This document shows positions 33,170-45,686 of a stretch of 64,000 nucleotides of DNA, piece after piece. The position numbers and the translations under genes are program-made. The notes under the pieces are model-generated. The model worked only from the letters and a program-made list of their open reading frames with translations, was not told the DNA's origin and did no database searches. Each line of letters starts with the position of its first letter. The first letter of the stretch is position 1. This DNA comes from Simmondsia chinensis. Its lineage: Eukaryota; Streptophyta; Magnoliopsida; Caryophyllales; Simmondsiaceae. The DNA lies in NCBI GenBank assembly GCA_018398585.1, contig JAGTTD010000019.1:4005702-4069701 (forward strand). The letters are read 5' to 3'.

Positions 33170-33547
33170 TGAAGAAAAATGACAAACAATATAACTTGAA
33201 CAATGTAGAACACTTGGAATGAGAGAATAACCTTTTTGGATGATTCAAATGAACAACAATACTAGCCTATTTATAATTTACAACAAGGCAAATGAAAAGA
33301 TACAAGATTAAAAGAATCCTAGGCTAATTACAGCAATGTAGATCTAGATCTAGAAAAATGAAGAATTGAAGAGGGCATTCATGGGGGCAAAATCAACCAT
33401 GTGGCCGGTTACAAGAGGAGAGCAAGGAAGAAATAAAAGCCAAATTTACTACCCTAAATTAAATCTAGATCTAATTTATTCTATTATATTAAAACCAAAT
33501 ACAATTAAAAATAAAACTAATATAATTAAAACATATAGAATTTAACA
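33170..33547 (-). repeat. copia-3 3' LTR
   Basis: 378 bp. In element orientation it starts TGTTAAATTC and ends TTTTTCTTCA. The polypurine tract (AACTTGAGGGGGAG in element sense) adjoins it at 33548-33561. Confidence 0.94.
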
Positions 33548-33554
33548 CTCCCCC

Positions 33555-34841
33555 TCAAGTTGGAGCATGGAGGTTAACAACGCCCAACTTGCGGAGAAGA
33601 GCGGAGAACGAGGATAAACCGAGTGCCGTGGTGAAGACATCCGCCACTTGACCTGTAGACCTAACAAAAGAAGTGGAAATTTCTTTTGCTAACAACTTTT
33701 CACGTACAAAATGACAATCAATCTCTATGTGCTTCATCCTCTCATGAAACACTGGGTTAGAAGCGATATGAAGGGCCGCCTGATTATCACAAAACAATAC
33801 GGCAGGGTGGTCAGTGCAAACTTGGAGATCATGTAATATGCGCCTCAACCATACTAACTCACTAGTAACCATAGCCATGGCTCGATACTCTGCTTCAGCG
33901 GAAGAACGAGAAACAACGGACTGCTTCTTAGAGCACCACGAACATATGTAAACAAAGAGTAATCCGACTTGGATTGTGTAAAACCAATGTCAACCAAGAG
34001 CGACACAAACTTTTGATTCCAGTTACGAGAAGCTTGTTTAAGGCCATAAAGGAATTTGCGTAACCGACAAACTTTACCCTGATGTTGCTTTTCAAACCCT
34101 TGAGGAAGTTTCATATAAACTTCCTCATCTAAGTCACCATGTAAAAAGGCATTGTTGACATCTAACTGATGTATAACCCAATCCCTAGCGGCTGCAACTG
34201 CAAGAACGCAGCTAATTGTGACAAGTTTAGCAACGGGAGCAAAAGTGTCATGATAATCGATACTTCGACTTGAGTATAACCCTTGGCAACCAACCATGCC
34301 TTGTAACGCTCAATGGTACCGTCTGACTTGTACTTTATCTTGTAGACCCACTTGGTGTCTATGGCTCGCTTCCCGGGAGGTAACTCCTCCAATGTCCATG
34401 TCTTTATTTTGCTCTAGAGCGAAATCTCTTTTGCCATGGCCTCTCTCCAATGTTTGTGTTCAACTGCCTGAGAGAAATTTCGTGGCTCATCACCCGAGGT
34501 GATGGCTTTAAGCAAAGATGAATGTGAGTTAGAGAACCGCGCATTAGACACAAAATTTGACAAAGGATAAACCATACCTGAGTCGGCTGAAGAAGCAGTA
34601 GCACGAGGATGGGCTATAGACGAAGGAACATCCACTATATAATCTTGGTACTTTACCGGCATTGAGCGAACCCGACCCGGCCTTCCTGAGCCACCCTCCT
34701 GCGTGCGCTGCTGGGGGCTGTCAACCCCCTATCCTGGTGCTGCAGCACCAGTCCCTGTCGGTGGTACTGCCACTGACAGGTTTGTTCCATCCGGTGGTGG
34801 TTCGCCCACCACCGGTACCTCTTGTACCTGTGTCCTCCCAC
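33555..34841 (-). pseudogene. pol: copia-3 pol 3' part: truncated RT and RNase H
   Basis: Reading leftwards on the - strand: the RT N-terminal part ([82 protein letters not shown]), then directly [19 protein letters not shown] of RNase H, and [13 protein letters not shown] with a stop in the polypurine tract. The palm motif YVDD and the segment after it, by family comparison well over 100 codons, are absent. At least three frame changes and two stop codons (near 34729 and 34416) also occur. Confidence 0.9.
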
Positions 34842-36216
34842 TCACTTTGTCATCCACATACCGTATTAAATCAATTTCACTATCATCATTCCTTCGCTCT
34901 TTCTTCTCAAGATAAGGAAAAATGTCTTCATAGAAAATTACATCACGTGAAACAATCATCTTCTTGTTATCTAAATCAAAACCCTTATACCCTTTTTTTT
35001 CATGTGGATACCCAATGAAAACACATTTATTTGCACTGTTACCAAATTTGTCCTTGTTACGAGATAGCATGCATAAAGACCCAAAGACATGTAAATGACC
35101 AAAAGAGGGTGCTTTTCCAAGTAATACCTCATACGGACTCCGGTTTTCTAATCGTTGTGTTGGCATGAGATTAATCAAATGGGCCGACGTTAGAACACAT
35201 TCTCCCCAAAATTGAATAGGAAGGCCTGCTTCAAACCGAAGGGCCCGAGCCACCTCAAGAAGATGTATGTGTTTTCTTTCTACAACCCCATTTTGTTGCG
35301 GTGTGTCGGTGCATGAATTTTGTACTTGAATCCCTTTCCCTGCATAGAAACTGAGTAAAGGACCAAAAAGAAACTCCGCACCATTATCGCTCCTTACTTG
35401 CTGTACACATTTGTTGTACTGAGTTTGTACAACTTGACAAAATTCCATAAGGATTCTATGAGATTGAGACTTATCTCTCATCAAATAAACCCAAGTACAC
35501 CTGCTATAATCATCAACGATAGTAAGAAAGAAACGAGCACCAGTCATGGACAAAGTACGATAAGGACCCCAAATATCACAATAAATCAATTCAAAACATT
35601 GCTTAGTCTTGCTAACAGAAACAGGGAAAGGTAAACGAGTCTGTTTTGCCCAATGACAAAAATCACAAACAACATCAAAAGAAGTACCAAAATCCAAATT
35701 CAAAACTTTTGACAATTTATTAAAAGGGACATGCCCGATTCTACGCTGCCATAACAAAGATCTTTCTGCAGGAACAAACACGTGCGTAACCGAAGGTGCA
35801 ACCGACCCCTCCAAAAGGTATAGCCCATCTCGTTGTCTACCCACTCCAATCAGCTTCCTCGATGGTAGGTCCTGTATGACACAACAATTTGAATAAAAGG
35901 TCAATGCGCAATTCCTATCTCTAGTCAACTTGCTAACCGAAAGGAGATTGCACTGAAAACCAGGAATGCATAAAACATTTTCAAGAGTAAGGTTGCTAGA
36001 AATGGTGGCACGTCCTATGTGCGAAACTGATAAAGAATTCCCATTCGGAAGTCTAACCGGTTTGACTTTGGTGTTAACTTGAACACTTTCTAAAACAAAA
36101 TCTGAGCAAACCATATGGTCGGAGGCACCCGTGTCAATGATCCAAACGGAATTAAACAAAGCCTGACCTGACATGTTGACACTAGGAGAACTTCCCTCGG
36201 CACTGAGTAGAGACAA
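34729..36216 (-). pseudogene. pol: copia-3 protease-integrase region
   Basis: One open frame of 495 codons. Protease (WIIDTGASDHMVCS) is followed by GAG-pre-integrase (LLWQRRIGHVPFNKLSKVL), the zinc-binding HHCC region, and the integrase core (YCDIWGPYRT, TIVDDYSRCTWVYLMR, RSDNGAEF, TPQQNGVVERKH), with D, D and E residues all visible. The C-terminal text includes RDVIFYEDIFPY. It is itself intact, but it is separated from gag by a frameshift near 36365 and a TAG near 36228, and from RT by a TAG near 34729. Confidence 0.92.
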
Positions 36217-37271
36217 CAGCTGCTGATACTAAGACGCCGACAACCCCACAACCGGGCTGTCGTACTGCGGAGACTGTGCTGCTGCTGGAGCAACCGACAC
36301 CAGCAGCAACAGTGGCTGCTGGTGGCGCGGCGCCGGCCAGCGGCCGCTGCTGCGCAGTTCTGGTCCCGGTTCTTCCATCTTGCCGGATATCCTATGAGCT
36401 CGTAGCAACGGTCCTTTGTGTGACCTTGTCTTTTACAATGGGAACAAGACAACCGATTGGGAGTTTGCCCATTGAAATTGGGCAAATCTCCCCCATACCC
36501 TCCAACAGTCCCTTTCACTACGAGAGACATAGCTTCAGGGTTAACAACGCTACCTGAGGCAACGCTCTGTTGCTTCTCTTCCTGACACAAGGTAGCATAA
36601 GCATTGGATACATTGGGAAGGGGCTTGGTGTTCATGAGTTGGGACCTTATGGTAGAAAAGGAAGGGTCCAAACCCATCAACAAATCAAGCAACCTTTCCA
36701 TGTCTCTTATGGCCGCGAAAGCTTGCCCCGAGTTGCAAGTACAAGGGGGAATAGCCACAAGAGTGTAAAGTTCGTCCCATAGGGACCTTAATTTGGTGAA
36801 ATAGTCAAAAATCGACATATTATCTTGTCTTAAGTGTGAAATCTCACGCTTAATTTCATAAACCCGCGGTACATTTCCTTGGGAAAAACGTTCATTCAAG
36901 TCTAGCCAAACGTCACGCGCAAATTCAAAATACGCAATACTTGCATTGCTTTCTTTAGAAACCGAATTGGATAGCCAAGAAGAAACCATGGAGTCACAGG
37001 CACTCCAATTTTCAAAATCCGGAGAATCTTCCTCCGGTTTCTTGATACTACCATCAAGAAAACCAATTTTACACTTGGCCTTAAAAACCTTAAAAATAGA
37101 GCACCTCCAAGCAGGGAAATTTGGGCTGGTTAAAGTATCTTGCACGAAAACAAGCCCTGGGTGATCCGAGGGGTGAAGATAATAAGGTGAGTTCACATCA
37201 GGAACTCCCCCTGAAACTGGAACCGGTGCAACGGTTTGGTTAGAAACTTCACTTGAATTTTCATTATTCAT
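36090..37271 (-). pseudogene. gag: copia-3 gag
   Basis: Starts at ATG 37271, about 115 bases inside the primer site (MNNENSSEVSNQTVAPVPVS). It shows a copia Gag core (HPGLVFVQDTLTSPNFPAWR, FLDGSIKKPEED, VWLDLNERFSQGN, IFDYFTKLRSLWDELYT) and a zinc knuckle (CSHCKRQGHTKDRCYELIGY). After RWKNRDQNC it slips into a Q/S/A-rich repeat region whose natural frame is another one. The roughly 110 codons before its stop are therefore out of frame. Confidence 0.9.
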
Positions 37272-37384
37272 TTTAAGATGCGTAAAAATAACACAAATAA
37301 AACAAGAAATATGAAAAATTCAAGATGTTTGGCTTACAGTGAGGCACGACTAGGAAACACGAGCACTGACTTGGATCTAATCCT

Positions 37385-37396
37385 GCTCTGATACCA
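37385..37396 (-). other. copia-3 primer binding site
   Basis: GCTCTGATACCA on the + strand, i.e. TGGTATCAGAGC in element orientation, immediately next to the LTR. Confidence 0.94.
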
Positions 37397-37774
37397 TGAA
37401 GAAAAATGACAAACAATATAACTTGAACAACGTAGAACACTTGGAATGAGAGAATAACCTTTTTGGATGATTCAAATAAACAACAATACTAGCCTATTTA
37501 TAATTTACAACAAGGCAAATGAAAAGATACAAGATTAAAAGAATCCTAGGCTAATTACATCAATGTAGATCTAGATCTAGAAAAATGAAAAATTGAAGAG
37601 GGCATTCATGGGGGCAAAATCAACCATGTGGCCGGTTACAAGAGGAGAGCAAGGAAGAAATATAAGCCAAATTTACTACTCTAAATTAAATCTAGATCTA
37701 ATTTATTTTATTAAATTAAAACCAAATACAATTAAAAATAAAACTAATATAATTAAAACATATGGAATTTAACA
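37397..37774 (-). repeat. copia-3 5' LTR
   Basis: 378 bp, aligned end to end with 33170-33547. About nine substitutions, no indels seen. Confidence 0.94.
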
Positions 37775-38007
37775 CAACAGAGGGATGGGGGAGGCTAGTG
37801 ACAGTAGTGTTGACCATGGCGGCTTGCACCCAGCGTTAAGAGAGAATAAGATGATGTTAATATTTTTGCGATTTTGGTAGAAGAGTAACGACATTTTGGT
37901 GTTTAATTTTGTTCCATAAATTATCCTTTTAACTAATTCTCTTATTTCTCAAGAGTGCAACTTTTAGCAAAAAAAAAAAAAAAACAAAACTACAGCAATA
38001 TTACCCC

Positions 38008-38146
38008 ACCAACAACAACAAACCCAGTGCCTCCAAGGGCTCCCGCATAAGCAGGGTCTGAAGGGTATATGTACGCAGCCTTCCCTCTCTAGGGTGCTAC
38101 CCTGAAAAGAGGCTGTTTCCGAGGACCTCCAGTCTGAAAAGCTGGT
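38008..38146 (-). mobile_element. LINE/SINE tail copy with (TTG)n end, 5'-truncated
   Basis: 139 bp inserted with an 18-bp duplication showing two mismatches (37990-38007, 38147-38164). On the - strand it reads from about AGACTGGAGGTCCTCGGAAA to CACTGGGTTTGTTGTTGTTG. The (TTG)n end suggests LINE origin. No head is left to prove it. Confidence 0.85.
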
Positions 38147-38164
38147 CTACAGCAACATTGCCCC

Positions 38165-39402
38165 GATGTGTATAAAATTACATACCTATTTTTAAATGCT
38201 AAAACCGATGCAAAATGTCAATTAAAAATTCTTATACTATACATAGGATTATTTAGCTATTTAAAAGGTCAGCAATATATATGTTTTTTTTTGAACATTA
38301 AAAAGCCGAGGGCTGGTCAGCAATATTTGAAACAATATGAAAAGTTGTTATTTATTATATAACTATAGTTTGTTGACTTAAATTTCAAAATTGAAAAGAG
38401 AAAGTCAACTCAAAAACAAAGAGAACATCATGCAATGGATCCGGCTGTGAAATTCCACCGGCTCCCACTTCATCATATTCTCTCTCTTCACGCATAATTT
38501 TATCTTTGTTAGTAAAATTCGCATATAATATATATTTTAAAAATATATCTGTACCTTTTTATTTAAAAAGGATGTTTACATATTATAGTCAATAATATAA
38601 TAAAATACACTTATTATAATGAGTATTTGTATTTTTCTCACTTAAAAAATAAGTAATAATGAAAAACGATCAATACCTACAACTAAAATAAATATTCAAA
38701 TTCTATATTTTGCTAAATCTATTACTTTAACTCTCAAATTATTAATTTTACTTATTGCAACTAAGATTATCCTTTACTTTTATAAGTCAAGGAACTTTTG
38801 ACTAACGTTTTCGTATATAAAAATGGATAATACAGATAAATTAGGTCCCTTTTAATTTTCGTATCGTATTTTACTAAAAGAGAATTGTATGAATTTTTTT
38901 TCTTTTATACAGTGAGGAAGTCACATGAGTTGTTCAAAGGGATAGTCCTCCCTATATCCCTGGAAACCCCTCTCACCAGATTATGAAGTTGGGATTTTAT
39001 TATATATTTGGAGCATTACCTCGCAAAAGCTTTATTAGTTGAGCTAATTGACACCTTTGAGACATAACTGCATGAATAAATAACCAATTGGAAGAGTAGT
39101 TGCATCAAATGCAAATTTTATTATTGGAACTGTTATTTAAAGTAAACTTTATATTAATTTCTCCCATATTCTTGCCTTTAAAAAAAAGGTGAATCTTGAG
39201 CCAATAAAATCAAATTTGATGAAGAAAATTTTGAAGTATGAGTTTAGACCCAGTCATAAAATATCAAAACTCTAAATCCAAATAAAAATCACACGTAAAG
39301 TAATTGGGGAGTAAAATCAAAAACACCAGAATTTACGTGGTTTAGCCCAAGCCTAAATCCACGGACGGGAGCACAATAATTCACTATATCATTGGAAAGT
39401 TA
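38165..39402. other. AT-rich spacer
   Basis: No gene or clear element. Confidence 0.45.
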
Positions 39403-39790
39403 CATTTTTTTTTTTGATAAGTTGCGAGCAAAGCTCGATAAAAAAGCGGCGACCCGAAATTGGCCCCGAACAAAACAGAGATAATCCAAACAAGAAGCCT
39501 AAGAAGCAAAATTACTAAAAAAACTAAGACTGCCTCAATGCTAGCAGCGACCTGTTACTTAACCCTGCTGGAATCTGAGATAGTTGGCGACCAGGCTTTA
39601 ATACAAGTTATATTACACTCTACCTCCGTAGGAGAGAATGGAAAGGAAGCACACCAAGCCTTCATCCAAAACCCCACTCTAAGCTTACTTGATCAAATGA
39701 TATCTCTCAAATCCCAAATATCATTCTGGAATACAATTCTGTTTCTTACACACCAAATCTCCTAAATTATGACAAAGAATAGAGATACTC
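39403..39790 (-). pseudogene. L1 LINE 3' fragment
   Basis: A run of T at 39403-39412 is the reversed poly(A). Next comes a 3' UTR with GAGC/GCTC words as in the LINEs at 47088 and 52545. Further right the - strand reads EIWCVRNRIVFQNDIWDLRD and KAWCASFPFSPTEV, the region after the zinc-binding RT domain of plant L1 ORF2. It is interrupted by stops and 5'-truncated. Confidence 0.72.
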
Positions 39791-40709
39791 ATGCCTTCTT
39801 TTAGAATTTCCTACCTATACTATACGACGCCCAAATATACCTGAGATGAGATGTCTCAATTCTCAATCATTTTCAACCTTGATTTCAATATACAACTCTA
39901 GTGTATAAGAGAGGTACCGCACTTGGATTGACGCAATCCTTTACTTTATATTTAAAGCCCGATACAATCAGACTTCACACGTAACCTAACACAAGTACAG
40001 TCAATACAGGGAAAAAAATTATTAATTCATACTTGCCCAAAAAAACTAAATAGAGAATGGTTAGATTATATAGATACTATTATCGAAAGTCATTCTTGAA
40101 GTCAACTAAACATTGCTTCGGTTTGCAAGACAACACACACAAGAACACATCTCTTGATCGCCCTTGGAGCTAGGTCTTCCTCTAACTCTCCGCCATAACA
40201 TATATGGTACTACCAGGTGAAGGAAATATATAGGGTATTGATTCCTACAAGAGGGTGAAAGTAAGAGAAATCATTTGACCGATGATATCATCTTCCTCTC
40301 ATCTGACATCACTGCATTCTCATATGTTAACCAATTATGTGGTTCAGAATTTACGCTCTTATCTGTCATGCCGTAATATATATAAAAGGGAATAAAGAAT
40401 GAAAGAGCTGGATTTGCGGCGAGTGATATGCATTTTAAGTGAGAATTTGGAAATAAAAAGAAATTTTAGAGCAATTATTAAAGTTGACCAGTATCATTAT
40501 TGTTGTAGTTTGGTCAAAGGGATCCATACATTTAGTGGATTTGTTATTTATTATGTTTGTTAATTATATATACAAAATGACCCCACTCTATCTCTATGCT
40601 TATTTTCCAGCTGTTTTTTTACTGTCATTTTAATTCTAATTAATACCTACTCTTTTTTTTTTTTTTTCCTTTTATGTAGGATGGTTGGGTTTTATTTATA
40701 TTTTAAAAT
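39791..40709. other. Spacer
   Basis: Nothing recognised. A T-run at 40651-40668 precedes the MULE-MITE. Confidence 0.4.
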
Positions 40710-40718
40710 TTAAAATTA

Positions 40719-41133
40719 GGGATATTTATATGAAAGTGGTTGTTGTTTGTTTATTATATTAATTTAGTCTTATATTTTTAATCGTGTCAAAATTTAGTCC
40801 CACTATAATTTGTATTGTATTAATTTAGTCCTGTTAAATTAAAGTTAAGTGAATGATGTAGTTTTTAAATGTACGATCAATGTTATGTGCAAATAATCTA
40901 TTACAGATCTACTCGTTGGCCTAATTTAACTCAACTTGTAGTCAACCTAATGTAAAATTTACTAAATTTAACACAAATTTTACTCTAAGAACTAAGTTGT
41001 CACAAATAATATTAATTGTTTATGGACTAAATTGACACACAACTGAAAGTATAACTACATTGACACAATTAAAAGTATAACGACTAAATTGACATAATGT
41101 GCAAAGTATATAGACCATTGACGTAAATAATCC
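40719..41133. mobile_element. Mutator-like MITE, family A, copy 2
   Basis: 415 bp with an exact 9-bp duplication (TTAAAATTA, 40710-40718 and 41134-41142). The ends are GGGATATTTATATGAAAG and the inverse of ACGTAAATAATCC. The interior shares the GTGTCAAAATTTAGTCC and ACTAAATTGACACA words with copies at 29803 and 50628. Confidence 0.83.
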
Positions 41134-41432
41134 TTAAAATTATTAACGATTTTTTTAATTTAGAGTTGAAAAGAAACAAACAGGAAATAAAAGATGAATT
41201 ATTCTTTGTTTCTATACAAGGCCTATGTTCTTCTCTATTTCAATTTTTTTTTTAGTCACACCTTCACTTATAAAAAATTTCTTCCTCCCTCAGTTGACTT
41301 TTGATAATAATTGTTCTGTTGAGTTTGATCCTTTTGATTCTTGTAGTAAGGATTTGCGCACGAGGAGTGTCCTTTACTGATCTAATAGTATGGAAATGAA
41401 GATATGTCCATCGCTGTGTTTTTGAAGAAATA

Positions 41433-42095
41433 TGTTAGGATATTATTTATTTCAAAATTAATATTAATCTGATTTGATTTAGATTTGATTTGTGAGCATA
41501 TTTGATATGATTTAGTTATGTAATCTGATTATATTTATAATTAGGTAACTTAATTATAAATAGAGGTTGAGGGTTATTGGTTTAAAGGGAGAAAGAGAGA
41601 GAAGATGTGAAAGTTATAGGGTTTTGTAAAAGGGTTCTCTGGTAGAGGAGAGATGTTTAATTGAGAGATAAGAGAGTTTTATAGCTTTCTCTTTCCAAAG
41701 CTACGTTTTGGAAGGTTGGTGGCTCGTCATGAAAAACCTACACATTGAAGAGGGTTGGAGGACTCGCCGTACAGTAGTTACACTTTGAGAGGGGTGGTGG
41801 CTCGCCGTGTATAAGCTACATTAAGGAGGGTTAGTGACTCACCATGCATAGTTGCATTTGGAGAGGGTTGGTAACTTACCGTGTAATAGTCACTCTAATG
41901 ATAATTGTATGGATTGAGGGTTATAATTGGAGATTGTAATCTTTAATTTCATAGTGGATTAAGGCACCCGTTGGGTCCCATAGTTTTTTCTCTCTAGTTG
42001 AGAGAGGGTTTCCCCATTAAAATATTGTGTTTTATTTTTGGTTATTTCGTTGATTTAAGGTTTCCACTTTGCTTGATTGTGTGAATTTTTCAAAT
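41433..42095 (+). repeat. Probable solo LTR with internal minisatellite
   Basis: Starts TGTTAGGATATT, has a TATA box (TATAAATAGAGG at about 41557) and a leader, and ends near GTGAATTTTTCA. The GAGAGGGTTTCCCCATTAAAA stretch near the end resembles copia LTR 3' parts. AAATA precedes it and AATAA follows, an offset match. No internal region or second LTR is present, so solo LTR or a degenerate copy. Confidence 0.5.
41707..41893. repeat. Minisatellite, about five units of 35-45 bp
   Basis: Units built on GAGGGTTGGTGGCTCGCCGT followed by a variable TA..AGCTACAT spacer. Each unit has drifted. Confidence 0.7.
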
Positions 42096-42401
42096 AAAAT
42101 ATGTTGAATTTTTAATCTTCTCTTTGCTCTTGAGCAATATTTTTTTGTCTAATGTAACGTAACCTCATTTATTGTGACAACATTAGCATGTAATAGGCTT
42201 ACAACCGAGTTCATTATACGCAAACAAAACATGGTGCGAGCTAGTCTCGATCAAGTTCGTTTTCTACATCCTCCTTCCCAAGAGTTTGCTTAGAGCTTTA
42301 CTAAGCGCTTTCATTTTCTCCTGCTAAAGATTTTTATATTGCTCATAATAATTTACGGAGCGTCTTTAATGTACTTATTAATGTAAGTATATTTTTAGTA
42401 T
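42096..42401. other. Spacer
   Basis: Nothing recognised. Confidence 0.4.
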
Positions 42402-42483
42402 TTAAGGCTATGTATATCGTATCTTCTCCCCCTTCCTGCTATGGTGGGAGCCTCTACGAGGCAGTGAGTTTGTTGTTGTTGTT
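42402..42483 (+). mobile_element. Short LINE/SINE tail fragment
   Basis: AAGGCTATGTATATCG, GTGGGAGCCTCTACGAGGCA and TTTGTTGTTGTTGTT: the last part of the shared tail, with an internal deletion. Confidence 0.7.
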
Positions 42484-42850
42484 ATTCGATCTACACCATA
42501 AAGTTTTATGTGGAACCTACGTGAATATATATTGTTAGATGCATATTGTAACATGACATTATTAAAGTGGGTTTGTTGTTTTAATTAGTACCTATCAATT
42601 AAAAGACAACACAACAAAGGGGGTTTGATTTTTTTTGTCAAAAAAGTTGAGAGTGTAGTGGGAGTTGGTGGAGCATGTTGATTACATGCTCTTGTTCCTT
42701 TGTGGGTAACGGTGTTATGAATTAGTCAGAGTCTTTAGTCGCGAATCATGGATAAATTCAGGCTAGTGGTGCTCGACTTTGCACATGTTGCACTCTTTTT
42801 TTTTTTGGATAATTAGAGAGAAACCTGTTAAGGTTGGAGACTGATGGTAT
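42484..42850. other. Spacer
   Basis: Nothing recognised. Confidence 0.4.
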
Positions 42851-43205
42851 TCTAAACCGCTAATTCGTGATTGGATTTATTGGTGCCCAATGATGGTGAC
42901 TCTTAGGCTGCCAGGAATTATGAATATAGAGACTTATAAACAGGACCTCTTGGGCTATGGTTTAGGTGAAGGGTTAAAAGTAAGGGATTAAAAATGTAGT
43001 TCAAATAGTGGGAGGTAGAGTGTGAGTGAGAAACTCTGTTGTAACACCTCAATTATAATAGTAAAATGTGTTGCTCCCCCTCCATAGATGTAGCCTTCGG
43101 CTGAACCACGTAAATTATAGTATCTCAATTATTCCCTCATTCCCTTTCACTTCCACATTGCTTTTTCTGTCTATGGTTCGGTGATTCGTGGGATGTCCTA
43201 ACAAT
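42851..43205 (+). repeat. Possible LTR remnant
   Basis: Contains CCTTCGGCTGAACCACGTAA and ends GATGTCCTAACA, followed by a PBS-like TTGATATTGGAG. A related sentence (GGCTTTGGCTGAACCATGTA) recurs at about 46078. The start is not defined. Confidence 0.35.
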
Positions 43206-45686
43206 TGATATTGGAGAAGGTATTAGTTGTTGTGAAGTTCCTAACAAAACCTCTCGATACAAACCGGCGCACCCATCTAAACAGAGCCCCAAAAAGCAAA
43301 ACAGAACAATAGACCACAAAATCGTAAACTCCTATGAACATACACAAACCACTAAAGTATAAGAGCACACCCTAGAAAATCAAGACATCTATACCTACAT
43401 TGACATGTAAAACATGAAAAGTTGAATGGAACACACTTATTCCAACTCTTGGAATACGTTGCGCTCCAGTTTAGGACTTGCCTTTTAATATGTCATTTTT
43501 CTTTTGGGATTACTTTTTAATTATTTTTTATATTTACTTTTTAGAGGTTATCAGTAACAAACCTTTTAAAATTTTTATCCCCTTAATTATTAAAAGAAAA
43601 AAAACAAAAGAGAGGGCTATGATTTAGCTACAAAGGGTACCCCACATCGTAGTCTTGTCTTTCCACATCATGCAAATGCTTCCAAAAAGATGTTATGTAA
43701 TCACAAAAGGACAAACCACTTTCACAAAATCAACTTCATTTTCTTTTTAATAATTAAAAAAAATAACATACCAAATTTTCAAAAAAAAAAAAAAAAACAA
43801 AAACAGAAGTACAAATATTCAATCGCAAGTTTAAATGCATATCAGGATCAAAGTCAAATAAGTGAAGGATCCAACTTTGACCTTAGGCCCGTATCTGAGT
43901 TGAGTAAACAAATAGAGAGAAGTTTGTCTAGTTGAAAAAATATATAAAATCTCATATTAAAATTATGAAAAAAAAGATAATAAATTTTTTTTTTTTTGCT
44001 TTTTATTAGTGAGAGAACTCATCACTCTTTGTCGAGTAACTTGTACTACCACTAATTGTCTATAAAAATAGTGTCTAGATAACTTTTGCTTGCCTAAGTT
44101 AAAGGGAAAATAAGATAACTTTTTTAATAATTGATAACAAAAAAAAAAAAAGAAACTACGTCCAACCTTGTTCTCAACTTTTGAGCATCTGAGGTAAAGT
44201 GTCTAAGGAGTGTTCTGCAATAATCTAATCCAACTGCCTGGTTGAGTTAGGTCCCCATATTTAATTCTACACATTAATATATTAAAATCGTGGAAGTCTG
44301 TCCTTAATTAGAGTATTGAGTTCCATATCTTACTCGTCCATATGACAAAATAGAGGACGTCACTTCTAACCTTTAACACATTCATAAGCAAACATGGGAT
44401 CGTTTGTAGCAAGCAAACGCCAAGTATAAAGCAAAGGTAGACAGAAGGTACCGAACTTAGAAATACACGAGCTTTCATCTCAAAAGATTGGTCCTTGAGA
44501 GTATCCAAGAAAATCAACCCTAACGCTTACCGTCTACAGTTGCCAATGTGTGTGAAGTTCTAATGTTTTCAATGTTAAGCACATTGTTACGTACATTGGC
44601 GAGAACAAGGATAAGTCAATAGAAAATTCGAATACGAATTCTTGCCAGGTCGAGGGAAGAAGATGCAAGTCGAGTGATAAGTCTAGAGGTCAACTCGCCA
44701 AGTCACTTATGTGGTGAATTAGGAGAGTTCTGAGCATCAGGTGTCGTTACTTCTAGAAGCCTAAAATTCATATAACTTTCAACTCTTGCATTAGATTTAA
44801 CACGTTTTTCTAATAATTTTCTTCTAAAAGCTAGAATCTTAACTAGTGTAAGCTTTACCCTTTGAACTTTTTTCATGTTGTTTGGGCTTTGTAAATTAGT
44901 TTAGAAGTGAACTGGAGATAAGTAAGAGACTAACTTTATAAATAGACTTGTACATAACAAAATTGCAGTTTTTCCCCCCTTTTATATCTCGTGAATATTT
45001 TATTTCTCTGTTGTGCTCTCTATATCTTCAGTTCTATTCTAAGTTTCCCTTTATTCTTCTTACCTTTAGCAAGTTGAATCTAAAACTACTCAACCCTTCC
45101 TCTTTTCTCGTCAATCCAGACTAACGAGTTGCATTATAATCATACTTTTTGGTCATGAGGAATCTAGTTACTCTGTAAAACCCTGCGCATACAATGACTC
45201 CACACACCATAGGAGCCAATGAAGTTAGATATTCCTCATGGAGAGATTTAGAGGGGAAATTGAACTTCAGACCTTTTTGGCTTAAAGCAATACTCTATCC
45301 TCTCACTCGTCTTCTACCATTGAGGCAAAGCTCGGGTGAGAATTTCAACACTAGGAACATTGTTCACCTAGGATTCCTAATCAATTGATAAGAACAAGAA
45401 CACTTTTCTTTTATGAGAGAGCCAAAGTATTTGCAGGGGCATTGTTTTTGGTTAAGAAACCTTTTCATGCAAGAATATTTCTCTCTCAAAATTTGTAGCC
45501 TCATTTTGCTTTTATCCTCTAAAGTTTATCATTATTAGTGAATCAATTTTGCACTGTTTTTTATACTTCTACACTAAACTTTTTTCACCCTAATCAATTT
45601 TGCACTTTAAGCTTTTAATCTCTTGATAGGTGTTGCATGGTGTGCTGTTGATGTTGTTCGGTTATGCGTGCAGTGTGGTTGTATTG
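43206..45686. other. AT-rich spacer, 2.5 kb
   Basis: Long A and T runs (43780-43800, 43988-43999, 44140-44151). 44940-45100 resembles 11262-11440 and may be an old LTR. No gene recognised. The short ORFs have no supporting features. Confidence 0.4.

Larger units (their letters stand above)
33170..37774 (-). mobile_element. Ty1/copia LTR retrotransposon, copia-3 (RT core deleted)
   Basis: A 4.6-kb element on the - strand has two 378-bp LTRs, a primer site, gag, protease, integrase and partial RT/RNase H, with an exact 5-bp duplication CAACA (33165-33169, 37775-37779). The LTRs differ at about 9 of 378 positions, so age is similar to or slightly greater than copia-1. An internal deletion near 33935 joins the RT fingers region to RNase H and removes the YVDD catalytic motif. 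It cannot be autonomous. Confidence 0.96.

Noticed and set aside
34729..35018. + strand ORFs across copia-3 (for example 34662-35018, 36276-36557)
   Set aside because: They are antisense shadows of the copia-3 protease, integrase and gag frames.
39460..39765. 101-codon + strand ORF
   Set aside because: Antisense to L1 ORF2 text that reads on the - strand.
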